DNA from: Deltaproteobacteria bacterium
GTDB lineage: Bacteria > SAR324 > NAC60-12
Assembly (NCBI GenBank): GCA_002685535.1
Contig: NYXK01000005.1
Span: forward strand, 42,659 to 81,900
Length of the DNA stretch: 39,242 bases
Direction of reading: 5' to 3'
Below the pieces are notes generated by a model, which saw only the letters and a list, made by a program, of their open reading frames with translations, ran no database searches and was not told the origin of the DNA. Positions 1 through 11,384 of this stretch are shown here, in pieces. Both the position numbers and the translations under genes were made by a program. Each line of letters begins with the position of its first letter. The first letter of the stretch is position 1.

Positions 1-1084
1 GGAAGACAAACCTTGGAAGTTCTGATTGATTCGGTCGACGGAACTTGACTTAGGAATGACTACTGTACCTCGTTGAACTAAGCGAATATTTCATCAGCTA
101 TCTTAAACTTAATATGACCTCAGATCGGGATGACTGTCGACGCAGGGACTTACTCCCCCAAGCAAGCACCACCTGAGCCGGCTGCAATTTCAATCTTTGC
201 GCGATGGCAACAATAGTCTCGTCTTCCAGAAGCTTCGCTTTGACGACGTGCAGAGCTCCAGGACCGGATTGACTGCCCAATGGCGAGTAGGCAACCAGGA
301 CAATACCATTGGTGTTGCAATAATTCAGCAATTTGGTTTGTGGAAACCACGGATGTGATTCGACCTGATTGCACACAGGCTTGATCTCAGCGATTTTAAG
401 AAGAGCTTCTAACTGATCGATACGAAAGTTGGAGACTCCGATCGCTTTGGCTTTTCCACGTCGGACGAGATCTTCCATTGCACGCCATGTGGGCTCGTGG
501 TTGGCAGTCAATTCCTCGTGTATGATCGGCTGGAAGGACACAATCAATATCAGTATCACGATGCATGGTCCTGAAAGTTCACTTACCTTGCCATCGGCAT
601 GAGTCAAGACCTCATAATCATCGCTCTTTTGGAAAGCTAGTGGCCAATGCATCAAGTATAAGTCAACTGTCTGTATCAGCGGGATAGTACCGATTGAAGA
701 AATCGAAGCCATACCATATTCGAGGTTCAACCTAGCCAGACTCTCATCGAGCGACTTCTCCACATCTTCAGGATTGTGATATTGCTGCCAACTAAGTAAT
801 GTATCAATTCCTATCTACTGGAAGGTGGGGGAAGCACAGTACAATTTGGTACAGATGAAGACCTTCTCTCGAGAGACTCCGCTGTTTGCAATTCCTCTAG
901 CGACCTCTTCTTCGCAGCCATAGAATGCACCTGTATCTATATGGACGTATCCAGCTCTTATTGCCCCTTCAACTGCTCTTGAGCACTTCATGGGGTCATC
1001 TTTGCTGGCTTCAAAGGTTCCCAACCCAAGTGCGGGGATCGCGAAGCCAGAGGGCGACTTGCACACTTTGGTATTCAAAGACAT
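1..1084 (-). CDS. Aldo/keto reductase, 3' end cut by window edge
   Basis: NAD(P)H-dependent carbonyl reductase of the aldo/keto reductase superfamily, probably cytosolic. Exons on the minus strand are 1084-843, 791-715, 666-587, 529-154 and 77 to beyond base 1; all phases agree. The catalytic tetrad is visible as D50 and Y55 (HIDTGAFYG), K80 and H113 (LYLMHWP). NQVESHP, VAYSPLGS and the cofactor-binding IPKSS segment follow. The last intron (78-153) is needed: simple readthrough ends in a non-conserved tail, whereas splicing restores WGIQRGTVVIPKSSSVDRI. Introns 530-586 and 667-714 are multiples of three without stops, so an unspliced reading looks open. It is divergent from the NmrA-like gene and shares a 385-bp promoter containing the cluster motif. 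Family call is secure; substrate is unknown. Confidence 0.9.
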
Positions 1085-1469
1085 CGCGCGTGAGCTTTAG
1101 GATGATTTGAAACCTTTGGGTTTTTCCACAGCCATGAACCGTTTCTTGCTCTTTGTGATGTTTCATTCAGCACTACCCAGAGCTGGACAGCCTGTTTTGC
1201 CCTAGCCCAGGTCACAATGCACGTCACCCCGCAGTACCCCACAAAGCCCAATGTTCCTCCCCGACCCCCACCTCCCCGAGCCCAGTAGCGACAACATTCG
1301 TCTAACTTCGTTCTAAGAGTTTCCTGTAAATGCGGAGAACTTAGGAGAGCAGCTGCAGCGTCGTCCGAGTGCCACCACATCTTTGGATTGAAACTCCACA
1401 TGTAAAAGTAGTACGCACTATCGACAAAGCTGCGAGACGCCCGCTCAAGCTTCAGTGCGCTCAAGTAAA
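1085..1469. promoter_or_regulatory. Bidirectional promoter with paired ACCCCRCA sites
   Basis: This 385-bp gap lies between the divergent aldo/keto reductase and NmrA-like genes. It holds CACCCCGCA (1225-1233) and TACCCCACA (1235-1243), two direct copies exactly 10 bp apart, plus a further CCCCAC core at 1266-1271 in a C-rich run. The same 10-bp arrangement occurs at 24342-24360. I infer regulator binding sites; no open frame here looks coding. Confidence 0.5.
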
Positions 1470-2692
1470 ATGTCAGGTCTCAAGAAGACACAGTTGAATA
1501 CTCTTGTTATTGGGGCCACTGGCCATGGCGGATCCTACCTCTGCGTCGAACTCGTAAATCGTGGACACAAAGTCACCGGCTTAGCTAGAAATCCAGAAAA
1601 GCTGGGAAAGCATGAATTGTACACCCCCAGGAAATTCAATGTCGTTGAATGCTCATTTCTTGAGCTCATGGAGGAATTAAAAGGCTATGATGTTATTTTC
1701 AAGTGAGTGGATGTTAATCATTGTACCTTTTTTTCTTTTTTTTTCGTGGCAACAATGAACTGACAATACACAGCGAGTTCAGCCCTCATAGTGAAGGGCA
1801 TGCTGCCTTGGTATACAGTAGGTGAACTCATCATTCTCTTCCTTGGTCCAGAAACTTGAACCTATCTTGAACCTAATACTTTTCAACTCAAGTGCCTTTT
1901 GTAGAAGTGACTCGAAAAATCGTTCGAGCAACGAGATTATGTCAAGTTCCGTATTTCATCATGGTGGGTGGAGCAGGAAGTCTCGAACTGCCACAGATTG
2001 AACCATATCTGAATGCTGGCGAGTCTGGTCACTTTTGGAGAGCAGTAAGTTCCTTTATCATTCTTTCTCCCAGATTTGCTTCTTAGCTGACATGCGCTTA
2101 GTTCCGTCAGGCTTTTGCGGATTCCGAGTCCCAAATCCAGTACATGGAAGAAAGACTTGGTCCCCTTGGTGAAGGCCTTCGTGAACTTCGAACAATCAGG
2201 CAGAAGTCAATGGCAGGTATCGCATCCGAGGACGAGAATAAATTCATGAGAGATTATCTCGACAATGCATTTAAGGGGGACTACAGTCAGACATTTGTCA
2301 AGGCGGGCCGTACGACTTATATGTTTTTCGAAGGAAATACGTCTTGGAACTGGTCTTATGTCTCCCCGCCAGCCTTATACCGGCCATGTGCTGGTGGAGA
2401 AGATTACTCTATCAGCTACGACAACTTACCACTCACGGCAGAGCCGCAAGCAGGACATTACCAGGGCTGGTGGAAGCACGATCCGAAAGATCTTGAAGGT
2501 CGGCTGAAAGGCATTTCAACAATTGACTTTTCTCGAGCCTTGGTAGATGATGCCGAATCAAGAGATGGACTGCACAAGCATTGGACGGCAACGACTGAAC
2601 TCAAAGATGATACTCCGTATCCCAGCTACGTGAACTTCGATTTGGGATTCGCTCCGAGATCTGTTTACAAATCTCAGTCTACCAAAGAATAA
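1470..2692 (+). CDS. NmrA-like / NAD(P)-binding Rossmann protein
   Basis: Predicted NAD(P)-dependent oxidoreductase or NADPH sensor of the atypical short-chain dehydrogenase group (COG2910/NmrA-like), 339 aa, soluble. Exons are 1470-1702, 1774-1817, 1893-2044 and 2102-2692; phases are consistent. The N-terminus has a beta-strand followed by GATGHGG (dinucleotide binding) at about residues 13-19 and an arginine in GLARNPEKL. VGGAGSLEL and WNWSYVSPPALYRP match the central and C-terminal signatures of that group. I chose ATG 1470 over an upstream in-frame GTG. The C-terminal half carries an insertion rich in charged and aromatic residues relative to short bacterial members. It is divergent from the aldo/keto reductase and sits in the same motif-bearing cluster. 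Exact reaction is unknown. Confidence 0.85.
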
Positions 2693-3257
2693 ATGGCTAT
2701 CGCTCATCTCTCTGATCAGCAACCACTTTCTTATTCTTGAATGTGATAACAAGGCGGACCACGGGTGATGTGCAATCGAGAACTTGATTTTTGAATCTAA
2801 GTTGTCTTTTGAATCCTTTCCAACGCGATGCTTATATCGTTGCGCAAGGTTGTGTGCGCCTGCGCAGTCTGGACCGGACGCCCACTGATTAGCGGGGATA
2901 CAATCAGGGCGTTTCCACGGCTGACAGCGATGTTCCCGTTTCAAAGTTGCCTGTGCCCCCGCACGGTTCTGAAACTTTGTATTCAATAGCTTTGATAAAC
3001 TAAGTCTTCTTCTACCAAGGTTCTCCGCAAACTGAGACGTCGGGGTCGCCCCGGACTACCCCGCAGATATCGGAAAGCGGGGGGAAAATATCAGAAATGT
3101 GAACGATCTAGATCCTAGATTCATATATTTCTGATGGGCCCAAAGAATTGGAAATTGACTTCGATCAAGCTACCTTTACTCAGATGGGATTTTATTCAAT
3201 TTTCCTAGCTCTCGTTTGATCAGTTACACACAAAATTCTTGCAATTGTCTACTCACC
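2693..3257. promoter_or_regulatory. MFS gene upstream region with G/C-box cluster
   Basis: A 565-bp intergenic stretch. It contains TACCCCGCA (3057-3065), the 13-bp palindrome CGGGGTCGCCCCG (3041-3053), and the cores GCGGGG (2892-2897), CCCCGC (2957-2962) and GCGGGG (3077-3082). These lie 170-370 bp upstream of the transporter start. It probably holds the transporter promoter and the NmrA-like gene's terminator. No coding frame is convincing. Confidence 0.5.
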
Positions 3258-5281
3258 ATGGGTCTCGGTGTACTAGACGCAAAGTCTGTCGAACAAATTC
3301 TCGGAACTTCCCTCCTGGACGAAGATGCCAATTCCGGAATACCTGACAGACTCAGAGCGACACTGAAGACTGCCAAAGGGGAAAATGGCAACATCGTCCT
3401 GATTCCTCAGCCCAGTAACGACGTGAACGACCCGCTGGTGAGTAAACAACGTTGGAGTATCCACCAAGAAATTGTTGACACGAGACAGAACTGGCCAGAA
3501 TGGAAGAAGCAATTGACTTTTGCCGTACTCTGTTTCGGAACTGCTCTTGTCTGCGTACCTGGCCCTATGCTTGGTTCTTCCTTTGGCATCCTCAATGTGG
3601 AGTTTAACGCTAGTTTCACCAAGTTGGCACAACTGAACGGCATTGTGATCGTTATGGCGGCTCCTTCGATCTGGATTGCGTCTGCGATCATTCCATATTT
3701 CGGCAAACGACCAATCTTCCTCATATCCATGCTAATGATGATGGTAGCTTGCATCTGGGCGGCCAAAGCAAAGTCTTATGGATCTTTGCTTGGCGCTCGC
3801 GCGATTCAGGGCTTCGCTGCTGGGCCGTAAGTGCTCTGCCGACCCAGGTCCAATTCGTGATTTCTTGCTGACCACAATCAGTTTCGAGGCCGTCGTAACT
3901 GGCACAATCGCAGACTTGTTCTTTGTTCACCAGAGAGGAAAATATTCAGCAGCATGGGTTATGTGCCAATTGGGGCCTACGAACCTTGCACCATTAGTTT
4001 GCGCATACATCGCCACGAATCTGGGTTGGCGCTGGGCATTCTGTATGTTCCGAAGTATCATATTCTCGAGTTCTTTGTCACTAATTCGGTATCAGGGATC
4101 TTGGCTATTTTCAGTGGAATTTGCACGATTTTACTATTTTTCTTCTGTCCCGAGACACATTACAAACGCGATACGAACCTTGAAACAATGATTGTTGAGG
4201 AGGATGCCGAGAAAGAGGCACCGGTAATGCATGCTGAACAGGTGGAAACCAGAAACCAAGTGACTTTGCAGTCTTCGCGCCGAACGTTTGTCCAAGAATT
4301 GAGCCTCTTTCCAGCCCATCGACTTTCGAAAGACAACTTGATCAAGAGTAAGGCGATCTTAACTAGTTGCATCAAGCGAGCAATGATCGGTTACTAATTG
4401 TCTCATAGGTCTTAGTCGGCCTCTGGCATTGTTGTCATACCCGGCCATTCTCTATGGTTCGTTCTGCTACGCCATGACCGTCAATTGGGCTGTAAGTGTG
4501 ACCATTTGCAAGAAGACTCAGTTACTGACAGACTGTCTAGGTAATCTTGAATATCTCTTTGGTTCAAGTGTTGAGTGGGCCCCCTTATCTTTTCGATGCA
4601 GTTCAAGTTGGCTTGGTGTATCTCTCGGCATTCATCTGGGTTTTGATAACCTCTTGTCTTGCCGGGCCACTTAGCGACTTTCTAGCTAAGAGACTATCAA
4701 GGTACGTGTACTAGTCAGAATGTTTTTTGAATGGCTATTGACAACCCATCACAGGAAAAATAATGGTATTTACGAACCAGAGTTTCGTCTCTGGGTCGTT
4801 ATCCTCTACCTGTTCTTCGGAACAATGGGATTCGTAGGTTTCGGCTTGAGCGTTGCCGCTGGAGACCATTGGTTCGGTTTTACGATGTTTATGGGTATGA
4901 TTAATGGTGCTTCAATCTTTGGGAACGTCACCTTCATCGCTTATGTGGTTGACTGCCACCCATTTGTGGCTTCTGAGTCCCTGATCACCCTCAACATCGC
5001 CAAATCAGTGATCGTGTACGCATTCACGTGGTAAGACTCAACAAGCGAATTTGTTTCGGAGTCTTGTATGTCCATTGCTAATCGTTCAGTTTTGCAGGTT
5101 CATCAACGATTGGATTGCTGCCAGAGGTGTCAAGGAGACCTTCAGCATTCTTGGTGGCTTGAACACAATCATTGCCCTACTAGCCATCCCGATGTACATT
5201 TTTGGGAAACGAGGTCGGGAATGGATCCAAACAACGCCAGCTCTGAACGCTCTTCAATACTATACTGGTGAAACTATTTAA
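3258..5281 (+). CDS. Major facilitator superfamily transporter (DHA1-like)
   Basis: Plasma-membrane H+-coupled transporter of the MFS, 561 aa. Exons are 3258-3826, 3882-4042, 4096-4347, 4409-4491, 4541-4701, 4755-5030 and 5098-5281; every junction keeps phase. After an about 90-residue cytoplasmic N-terminus come two halves of hydrophobic segments split by a charged loop ending in KDNLIKSLSRP. Family features include GARAIQGFAAGPFEA, then DLFFVHQRGKYSAAW and WRWAFWILAIFSG. This layout resembles fungal HOL1/drug:H+ antiporter-1 proteins. In its cluster it may import the substrate or export an intermediate. The direction and cargo cannot be told from sequence. Confidence 0.9.
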
Positions 5282-6143
5282 GATATCGAAAAGGATCTGA
5301 GAGACAAGCAATGGATGATCAGACCAGCGAGTACGCCGAGGGTTAGCTGTCAACGAGGTGCTCATCATACGTCAAGTAGCCTTTGTGATAAGTATATTGA
5401 TTTATATGCAATGCGTATATGATCAGAGGGAAGTGCTCCAAATTGATTTCCTGTAATGTATACTTTCTGACATCAATCTACATTTCTCGTCCCTTCGCGA
5501 CAAACGTGCTCAAGGAACACTCATGTTTTGCAATCCAAGTTCTCAATAATTTATCATGTATTAGAGTTCAACAATCTAGACATACACTAGAGCTCAATGA
5601 AAAACACTGGAAATTATTGCCACCGGCCAAAATTAAAATGAGAAGGAACATAGAGATGTTGAGTGCTGCCCTTTTAAGATCACTTTCACATATCAACACG
5701 TACAGCCTGACATAACCTGGTACAAACACGAATCAGCACAAAGTAGAAAACTCGTCCAAATACAGCAATCCTGCCCCAAATTTGTGCAAATACTACATGA
5801 AATACGACTCAAGATGTCGAGGAATTAGACTGCATAAGGAGAGGACGATTTCGTGAGCCGACCCCGTCTCCGCAGAACTGACCCCGCAGACCCCTCATCA
5901 ACGGAGTCACCCCACATCTCAGATTTGTCTACCGGAAGTTCTCCGCATCGCAATGCTGGAGCTCGACAAGGACTTGTGGACGACGGAGATGGAGCTATAC
6001 ACTATACAAACGACACGCTAGATGAACCTATTTAAAATGGGTCAAGAGCGTATAATTCTGTCAGCGTACCACAGCAGCCCAATTTCGTTGCGAATCTTTC
6101 GCTCGTCTGAACTTTAGGATACCGACACAACACACGGCTCATC
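5282..6143. promoter_or_regulatory. 862-bp gap; upstream sites of the oxygenase gene
   Basis: No real gene is visible; the short open frames have no conserved features. The 3' half holds motif copies GACCCCGCA (5880-5888) and CACCCCACA (5908-5916) and a related GACCCCGTC (5860-5868), about 230-285 bp before the start at 6144. A TATTTAAAA-like AT stretch follows near 6030. The 5' half is AT-rich and probably holds the transporter's 3' UTR. Confidence 0.45.
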
Positions 6144-7127
6144 ATGGCAACTGTTGTTTGCACGAGCCTTCCCTCTCCGGAACTTGGACCCAAGGATCGG
6201 ATCGGATCTTTGGATTACATCAAACCAATATCCAAGCTTAACCGACGATATGTTGGCCCTGGAGCAGAGTTCAACACCGGTCAATACGAGTCGAGAGATG
6301 TGACTATCCGCGACGGGCGCCAGGTCCAGGATAAGTTCGCGATCAACAAAACAGGATTTTTCCTCGCCAGCCATAATTCAGAGGTAAACATCGTATTCTA
6401 TCAGATCTACTACATTCTTCGTAAAGACCATAAGAGGAATTATCTTAAAACCGGAACTGACATCGCAAAACGCTAGGTGAAGGATTGGATGGATGTCAAG
6501 CAAGTGGAGGAGATCTACACGCCGGAAATTCACAAATTTATAACGGACCTGACAAGAGCAGACAAAGCCATCGTTTTTGGTCCAGTCGTCCGTCGAGCGA
6601 AGGCTGCCACTGTGTCGAGTGGAAATCCTGATGAGCAGCCGCCAGCGTCCGACGTTCACGTCGACTTCACCCCACGAAGAGCCCAAGCTCTTGCGGAAGA
6701 TCTGTTGAAGCAGAACGGGGCAGAAGAATACAGCTATAAGAGAGTGATGTTCATCAATATGTGGCGAGCAATCAGCCCAGGACCCCAGGACTGGCCACTC
6801 GCCGTCTGCAATGCTGCGTCTGTCAAGGATGAAGAAGGATTGGCGAATGGACTGGTGTACACGGACAACTTGCCAGATCGCAACAACATTCCTGCTGAGC
6901 TCCCACACGATCCAATGTATCCAGAGGGCACAATTTTCGTGTACAATCCTTCTCATGAGTGGTTTTACTTTAGCGATATGACGAAGGATGAGCTACTTGT
7001 TTTTCGTTTGTATGATTCAGAGAAGGAGCAGGGATGGAGGGTGCCGCATTGCTCTTTTCATAATAAGGAAGAAGGCACTATTTCGAGGCAAAGCGTAGAG
7101 ATAAGAGCTGTTGTGTATTTCAAATAG
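6144..7127 (+). CDS. GA4-desaturase/CmcJ-like Fe(II) oxygenase family protein
   Basis: 296-aa protein of the fungal GA4-desaturase/CmcJ/AsaB-type family, which includes hydroxylases and desaturases in specialised metabolism. Exons are 6144-6383 and 6477-7127 with a phase-0 intron of 93 bp. Candidate metal ligands form an HxD...H arrangement: H141 and D143 in SDVHVDFTP, and H271 in WRVPHCSF. A conserved arginine follows in SVEIRAVVYF at the C-terminus, where a 2-oxoglutarate carboxylate would bind. MWRAISPGPQDWPLAVC is also characteristic of the family. No signal peptide is seen. The upstream region carries three motif-like sites. Family assignment is good; cofactor use is from family knowledge and the substrate is unknown. 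Confidence 0.85.
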
Positions 7128-7482
7128 CTTGTAGCATATAAATACTCGTATCAAGCGAGGGAACCTCGCTTCGTCAAATATCTAGGTCTAGTTTTCATTG
7201 TGGTAGATTTGGCATTGTTCTCACAAGAAGTAGCTTCGAGAATATGGTTTTGAAGTGTACCCAATGAAGGCGTGATTTTCTGGAAGCCAGGAATGGCCTC
7301 AGAAGCGAGTAGGTCACCTTACGTTGGTGCAATTGGTCCTAAAGGAGTAGTTTGCGGGGCCAAGACCGGCAGATCTTGGAAGTGTCCCTATAAACTGAGG
7401 CGAGATACTCCTCTCCTGTCCTTGGTTTGACTTTCTTTGAGTGAATTTATAAACCATCAAATTCATCATTGCAACTACCTTA
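7128..7482. promoter_or_regulatory. Upstream region of the ABM-like gene
   Basis: A 355-bp gap with no coding signal. TGCGGGGCC at 7353-7361 is a minus-strand copy of the CCCCGCA core, about 125 bp before the start codon at 7483. Only a single site is present here, so this is weaker support for shared control than at the other promoters. Confidence 0.3.
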
Positions 7483-8264
7483 ATGCCGTCAACAGTTTCC
7501 GGTATAGCAATACTCCAGCTTGTCTCCAGTGACAAGGCACTTGCACTTTTTCAAGATCGGCTTCAGAGTATAACTTCGGCACAGAAGGCCCATGTCTCGG
7601 TGTTGGAGATTCAGGATGATAGACGACATGAGATTCTTGTTATCGAAAAGTAACAGTGCTCTTCTTCCTTTACGGTGGAATAGTGAAATGACTCAAAGAA
7701 ACAGATCTCACCAGGGTTCGCAAGTTCATGAGAAAGGAATGATTTTGAATACTCTTTTTAGGTATGGAATTACTCGACTTCATCCTATGGTAGATCTGTA
7801 TTGACGCATGAAGGAACAGAAATTCTGATGGCAATAAGGATCAGTCTGAGATCTATCTATCTACCATCAAGATATTTGATGTCCTTTCCGGATTTGATAA
7901 AAGTGTTCATGGTCCTGTTCGATCGCAAGAGGACACTAATTGGACGGTCAAGCTGACAGTGGATCTCATGGAGAAGGCCGCATGTCTAGAGAAAGTACTC
8001 ACAGTGCTCTCGAAACACATTGACTATATGGAATCAGAGCAACCAGACATTTTGACTTATCTAGTCCTCGGTCTATGCCACCCTGCATCTGCCCAAGATC
8101 AAGATACCTTGGTTATATTGGAAAAATTTGTGTCTCAGGAGGCAGCTAATCGGATGCATCATGAAGATGAACAGTTCGCAGAACTCAAGAGGAACCTTGG
8201 ACATTTCATGAGAAAGATTGAGGGGTCTGGCTACAAAGACGTTTCTGCCCTTGTCGGTCTTTAG
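7483..8264 (+). CDS. ABM-like dimeric alpha/beta-barrel protein
   Basis: Predicted 222-aa protein. I assembled it as exons 7483-7649, 7705-7761 and 7820-8264; junctions keep phase and remove all stops. The C-terminal part reads like an antibiotic-biosynthesis-monooxygenase (ABM) ferredoxin-like unit: a helix (LEKVLTVLSKHIDYM), a strand with glycine and cysteine, then LVILEKFVSQEAANRMHHED, which matches the family's strand plus E-x-A-x-x-x-H helix. A weaker first unit with EILVIEK lies near residues 40-55, suggesting a duplicated fold. Such proteins are cofactor-free oxygenases, isomerases or merely structural relatives. Exon 2 (19 codons) is the least certain part. Fold assignment is an inference from pattern; activity is unknown. 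Confidence 0.6.
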
Positions 8265-8653
8265 TTTCACGTAGCTTCAATTACTTCACAATGCTACGCT
8301 CTTATGAAGCTGCAGCCTCGGTTAGCTCGTGTCAAGAAAAGGCAACTAGCAGGTTTTTTTTTGAAGTTCTATGGAGCGTGATCCGTTCTAAACCTGACGA
8401 TTAGATCATATATTTCAAAGTGTCAGCTCTGTCTTGTAATTGAACCTTATTCCGAGACATCGTGTCCGGCGGTCGCTCACCTACGCTACCCCACAACTAG
8501 AGAGTGCGGGGTACATACCTACCCAATTTCCTCCCCGACAGGTCGATGTATATGGAGTACTCCGGACCCCCGCAATTTTGCGATCCTGTATGCTCACCTG
8601 CAGTCTTCTTCGATACTCACGCAAAGTACCGTCAACGGTGAGCACAGAACAGA
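8265..8653. promoter_or_regulatory. Regulator promoter with inverted ACCCCRCA pair
   Basis: The 389-bp region before the transcription factor gene contains TACCCCACA (8487-8495) facing TGCGGGGTA (8505-8513): two 9-bp half-sites in inverted orientation with a 9-bp spacer. ACCCCCGCA follows at 8566-8574. This fits autoregulation by a dimeric factor, which is an inference. No gene is seen in the rest of the stretch. Confidence 0.55.
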
Positions 8654-11247
8654 ATGGACGCCGCTTCCCCACCACCACCTCCTCTTTCGCCTCCAATTTC
8701 TGCATTTGCTCCAGACACCAACATCACAGCTCGGGGCCCCACGCCGTCTAATGCATACCCCATGGAGACATCCGCATCGGCGAGGTTGACCGGATCTCCA
8801 CCACGACTGAATGTCTCTGTGGCTTCAAGGCCCAGTGCTCCTAAGCGAGGCAGGCCTCGACTCACCTCAGCGAGCCCCTATGCCTGCATATACTGTAGTG
8901 CGATCTTTCAGCGTCAGGAACATTTGAATCGTCATGCCTTGGCACATGAACAGCGGAGGCCGCACCGATGTGAAGCATGTGGAAAGGGCTTCTCGCGTGG
9001 GTGAGTTCAGGACCGACTTAACATATCCCTTGACACGCGTCAGTTCAAGCCACTGACGGGCCATTAGGGACGTTCTCAGCCGCCATCGTCGATCGTGCAA
9101 AGTAGCAAGAACTTCAAACTTCCAATTCGGACCTAAAACGCCGATTCCTCGTCGAGCATGTCAGGAATGCCGCGAGGCCAAGTCGAAGTGTTCCGGCGGC
9201 CCAAAATGCGAGCGGTGCATTGCAACAGGAGTCCAGTGCGCTTTCGGCAATATCGGTGAATCACACGCATCCACAGCCTCTGTCTCGTCTATGGAGGATC
9301 AAGATGTAGATTCTGGTGTGCAGAGAGCTGCCGCGGCTTCACATATTTCTCCTGCGCTTGTTGTACCCGACGAGCCATTTGGACTGCCTCCTTCAAGCGA
9401 GGGGGCTTACAACCGTGAAGAGTTCAATGGAACATATTTCGGGGACAACACGAACGACTCGCAGCTAGATCATCCGCAATTAAGATCTGCCAGACCACCC
9501 GTTGAGATCAACCAACAAGATGATCTCACGGGAATGATATTGGGACACACACCTGAAAGCTTGGTGGATGCGTCGTTCCAGCTGGATCAGTTCGACTTCA
9601 TGATGTTCCGGACAATGTTCGAGGATCCCCAGGAACATCAAAACTTTGAGCTTACCAGTGAGTTTCCGGGGGACTTCTTATCACTCGAGCCCAATCAGGG
9701 AGCTATCCAGGGATCAGAGCCTGGGGACCTAGGTTTACAGTCCCACCAGGTGTGGCAGAATCTGCCAAGCGGATTGAATATTGGTCAATTAGATCCTCTC
9801 GAGGGTCATAGATCTGTCATTATTGATTTTATAAGTCAGTCTAACGCTGATCTGCGAAGGTATGACGATTTCTTAAGCTCAAAACGAATGCGCTCGTTCT
9901 TGTGGTCATATTTCACCTATTTCCATGATCACACGCCAATCCTCCATCTTCCCACTTGGACCATGGCTACAACGTCTACGACCCTTATATTTGCAATGGT
10001 ATTGATTGGAGCAAAGTACTCACGAAATTTTCTCATTAAAGACCACATTTCGCAAGAGTTATGCGATGCTGCGAGTCGCTTTATATGGTCGTCTTATCAG
10101 GTTTGCTGCCTTTTATTACCCCCTAAGTGGAAGATCACTAACTACAAATATGCAGGCGGAGATCCTGGAGGAGAACGTTCACATTGGCTTGGAAGACCTG
10201 CAAGGCCTCTATCTTCTTGCCCTGTTGAATACTTGTTACTCTCCCAATAGACGTCCGAAAACATCTGATTTTCGACGGCTCGTGGACATTGCTAGGTCGG
10301 GTGGGTATTTGACGAAATTTCGGATCTTGTGGAGATGCACTCTATCGAGTTGGAAGAATGGACATGTCAAGAATCAAGAAGAAGGTATGTCCAATATCAA
10401 GCAAAATATGTCGAGCGCCGAACACTGAGTGTAATTTTAGGACAGCATTTACAATTTTTCTGTTGGATGCAATGCGGACGGTATTCTTTGGGGAGAGGCC
10501 CAACCTGAATGCATACGACGTCCGTCTGCGGCTTCCCTGCCATGAAAACGTCTTTAGAGCCACAAACTCCACGGACTGGAAGGGCGCAATGCCGCTGTGT
10601 GCTGATCTGACAACCTTTCAATTTCCCATCGTGATATCTTCGCTTCTGTCGATAACTGCGACTGATTGTCTGGGCCTGTACAGCGTGATGGGAAGTTTCA
10701 TCGTTCTGCACGGTAAGAACCTCTCGAGGATGCAACAATTCAAGGACTGAAATTTAGATTAGGGATATTGGTTTTTATCTGGGAAAGGCAGCAATTCGAC
10801 AATCGAACCCGTGGTGTCGGTCATGCTGAGTCGATGGTCATTCAGCAGCTGGCGAAAGAAAACAATGATGTCGCTAACCACGCTCTGAACTCATGGAAAT
10901 CGAATTGGAACACTACAGTCTCCAACTCGTTATCCTCGATGTCAAGTGGTTTGTATCGCGATCGCGCCATCGCATATTGGTTTCTTGGTCGACTGCTCAA
11001 TAGTGAAGATAAAAAGCAAGTGCAACTGGTAACTGGCAAACGACTGAAGGTGTGGTCTATGAGAATACCGCGCATCATGAAAAATCTGATAATCAAGTTG
11101 GATCGTGGTCAGCTTGAAGATACGGAGAACATTCGCGAGTTGCGAGCGGAGTGTTTGGATAACAATTCAGGCGAGGAACATGAAGAAGCTGAGGGGGAAG
11201 AGGGCATGGATTTGCTCAATATCAGGTTCATCATGAAGAGCAAGTAG
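8654..11247 (+). CDS. C2H2 + Zn2Cys6 transcription factor, with apparent frameshift
   Basis: Probable pathway-specific nuclear regulator. Exons are 8654-9000, 9068-10100, 10156-10384, 10441-10712 and 10763-11247. Finger 1 has C78, C81, H94, H98; finger 2 has C106, C109, H122 and ends in C126. A Zn2Cys6 cluster follows (C147, C150, C157, C163, C166, C173), then a fungal-specific regulatory domain (SRRRTAFTIFLLDAMRTVFFG). Finger contact residues (finger 1 R-H-R, finger 2 R-V-R) predict GNGGGG. The reading frame breaks near 10305-10311: FRRLVDIARSGG is in one frame and FDEISDLVEMHSIELEEW in another, and no intron fits. One missing base, perhaps a T in TATTTGAC, would repair it to exactly 788 aa. 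As written, the product stops after roughly 550 residues but keeps all DNA-binding modules. Confidence 0.85.
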
Positions 11248-11384
11248 AATAACAATCTGGACTTTAATAGCATTGTTCAAGACAGCTTTCTTCTTGCCAT
11301 ACATTTCAGACAATTCAAGACTAGCTGTGCCGAGTAGTCCAAGATAAAGGGAGTGACACGTGACTTGACTTGCCTTTTCACGTA

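Noticed and set aside
7592-7804. Open frame of 70 codons inside the ABM-like gene
   Set aside because: It overlaps two introns and exon 2 in another arrangement; the three-exon model fits family pattern and phase better.
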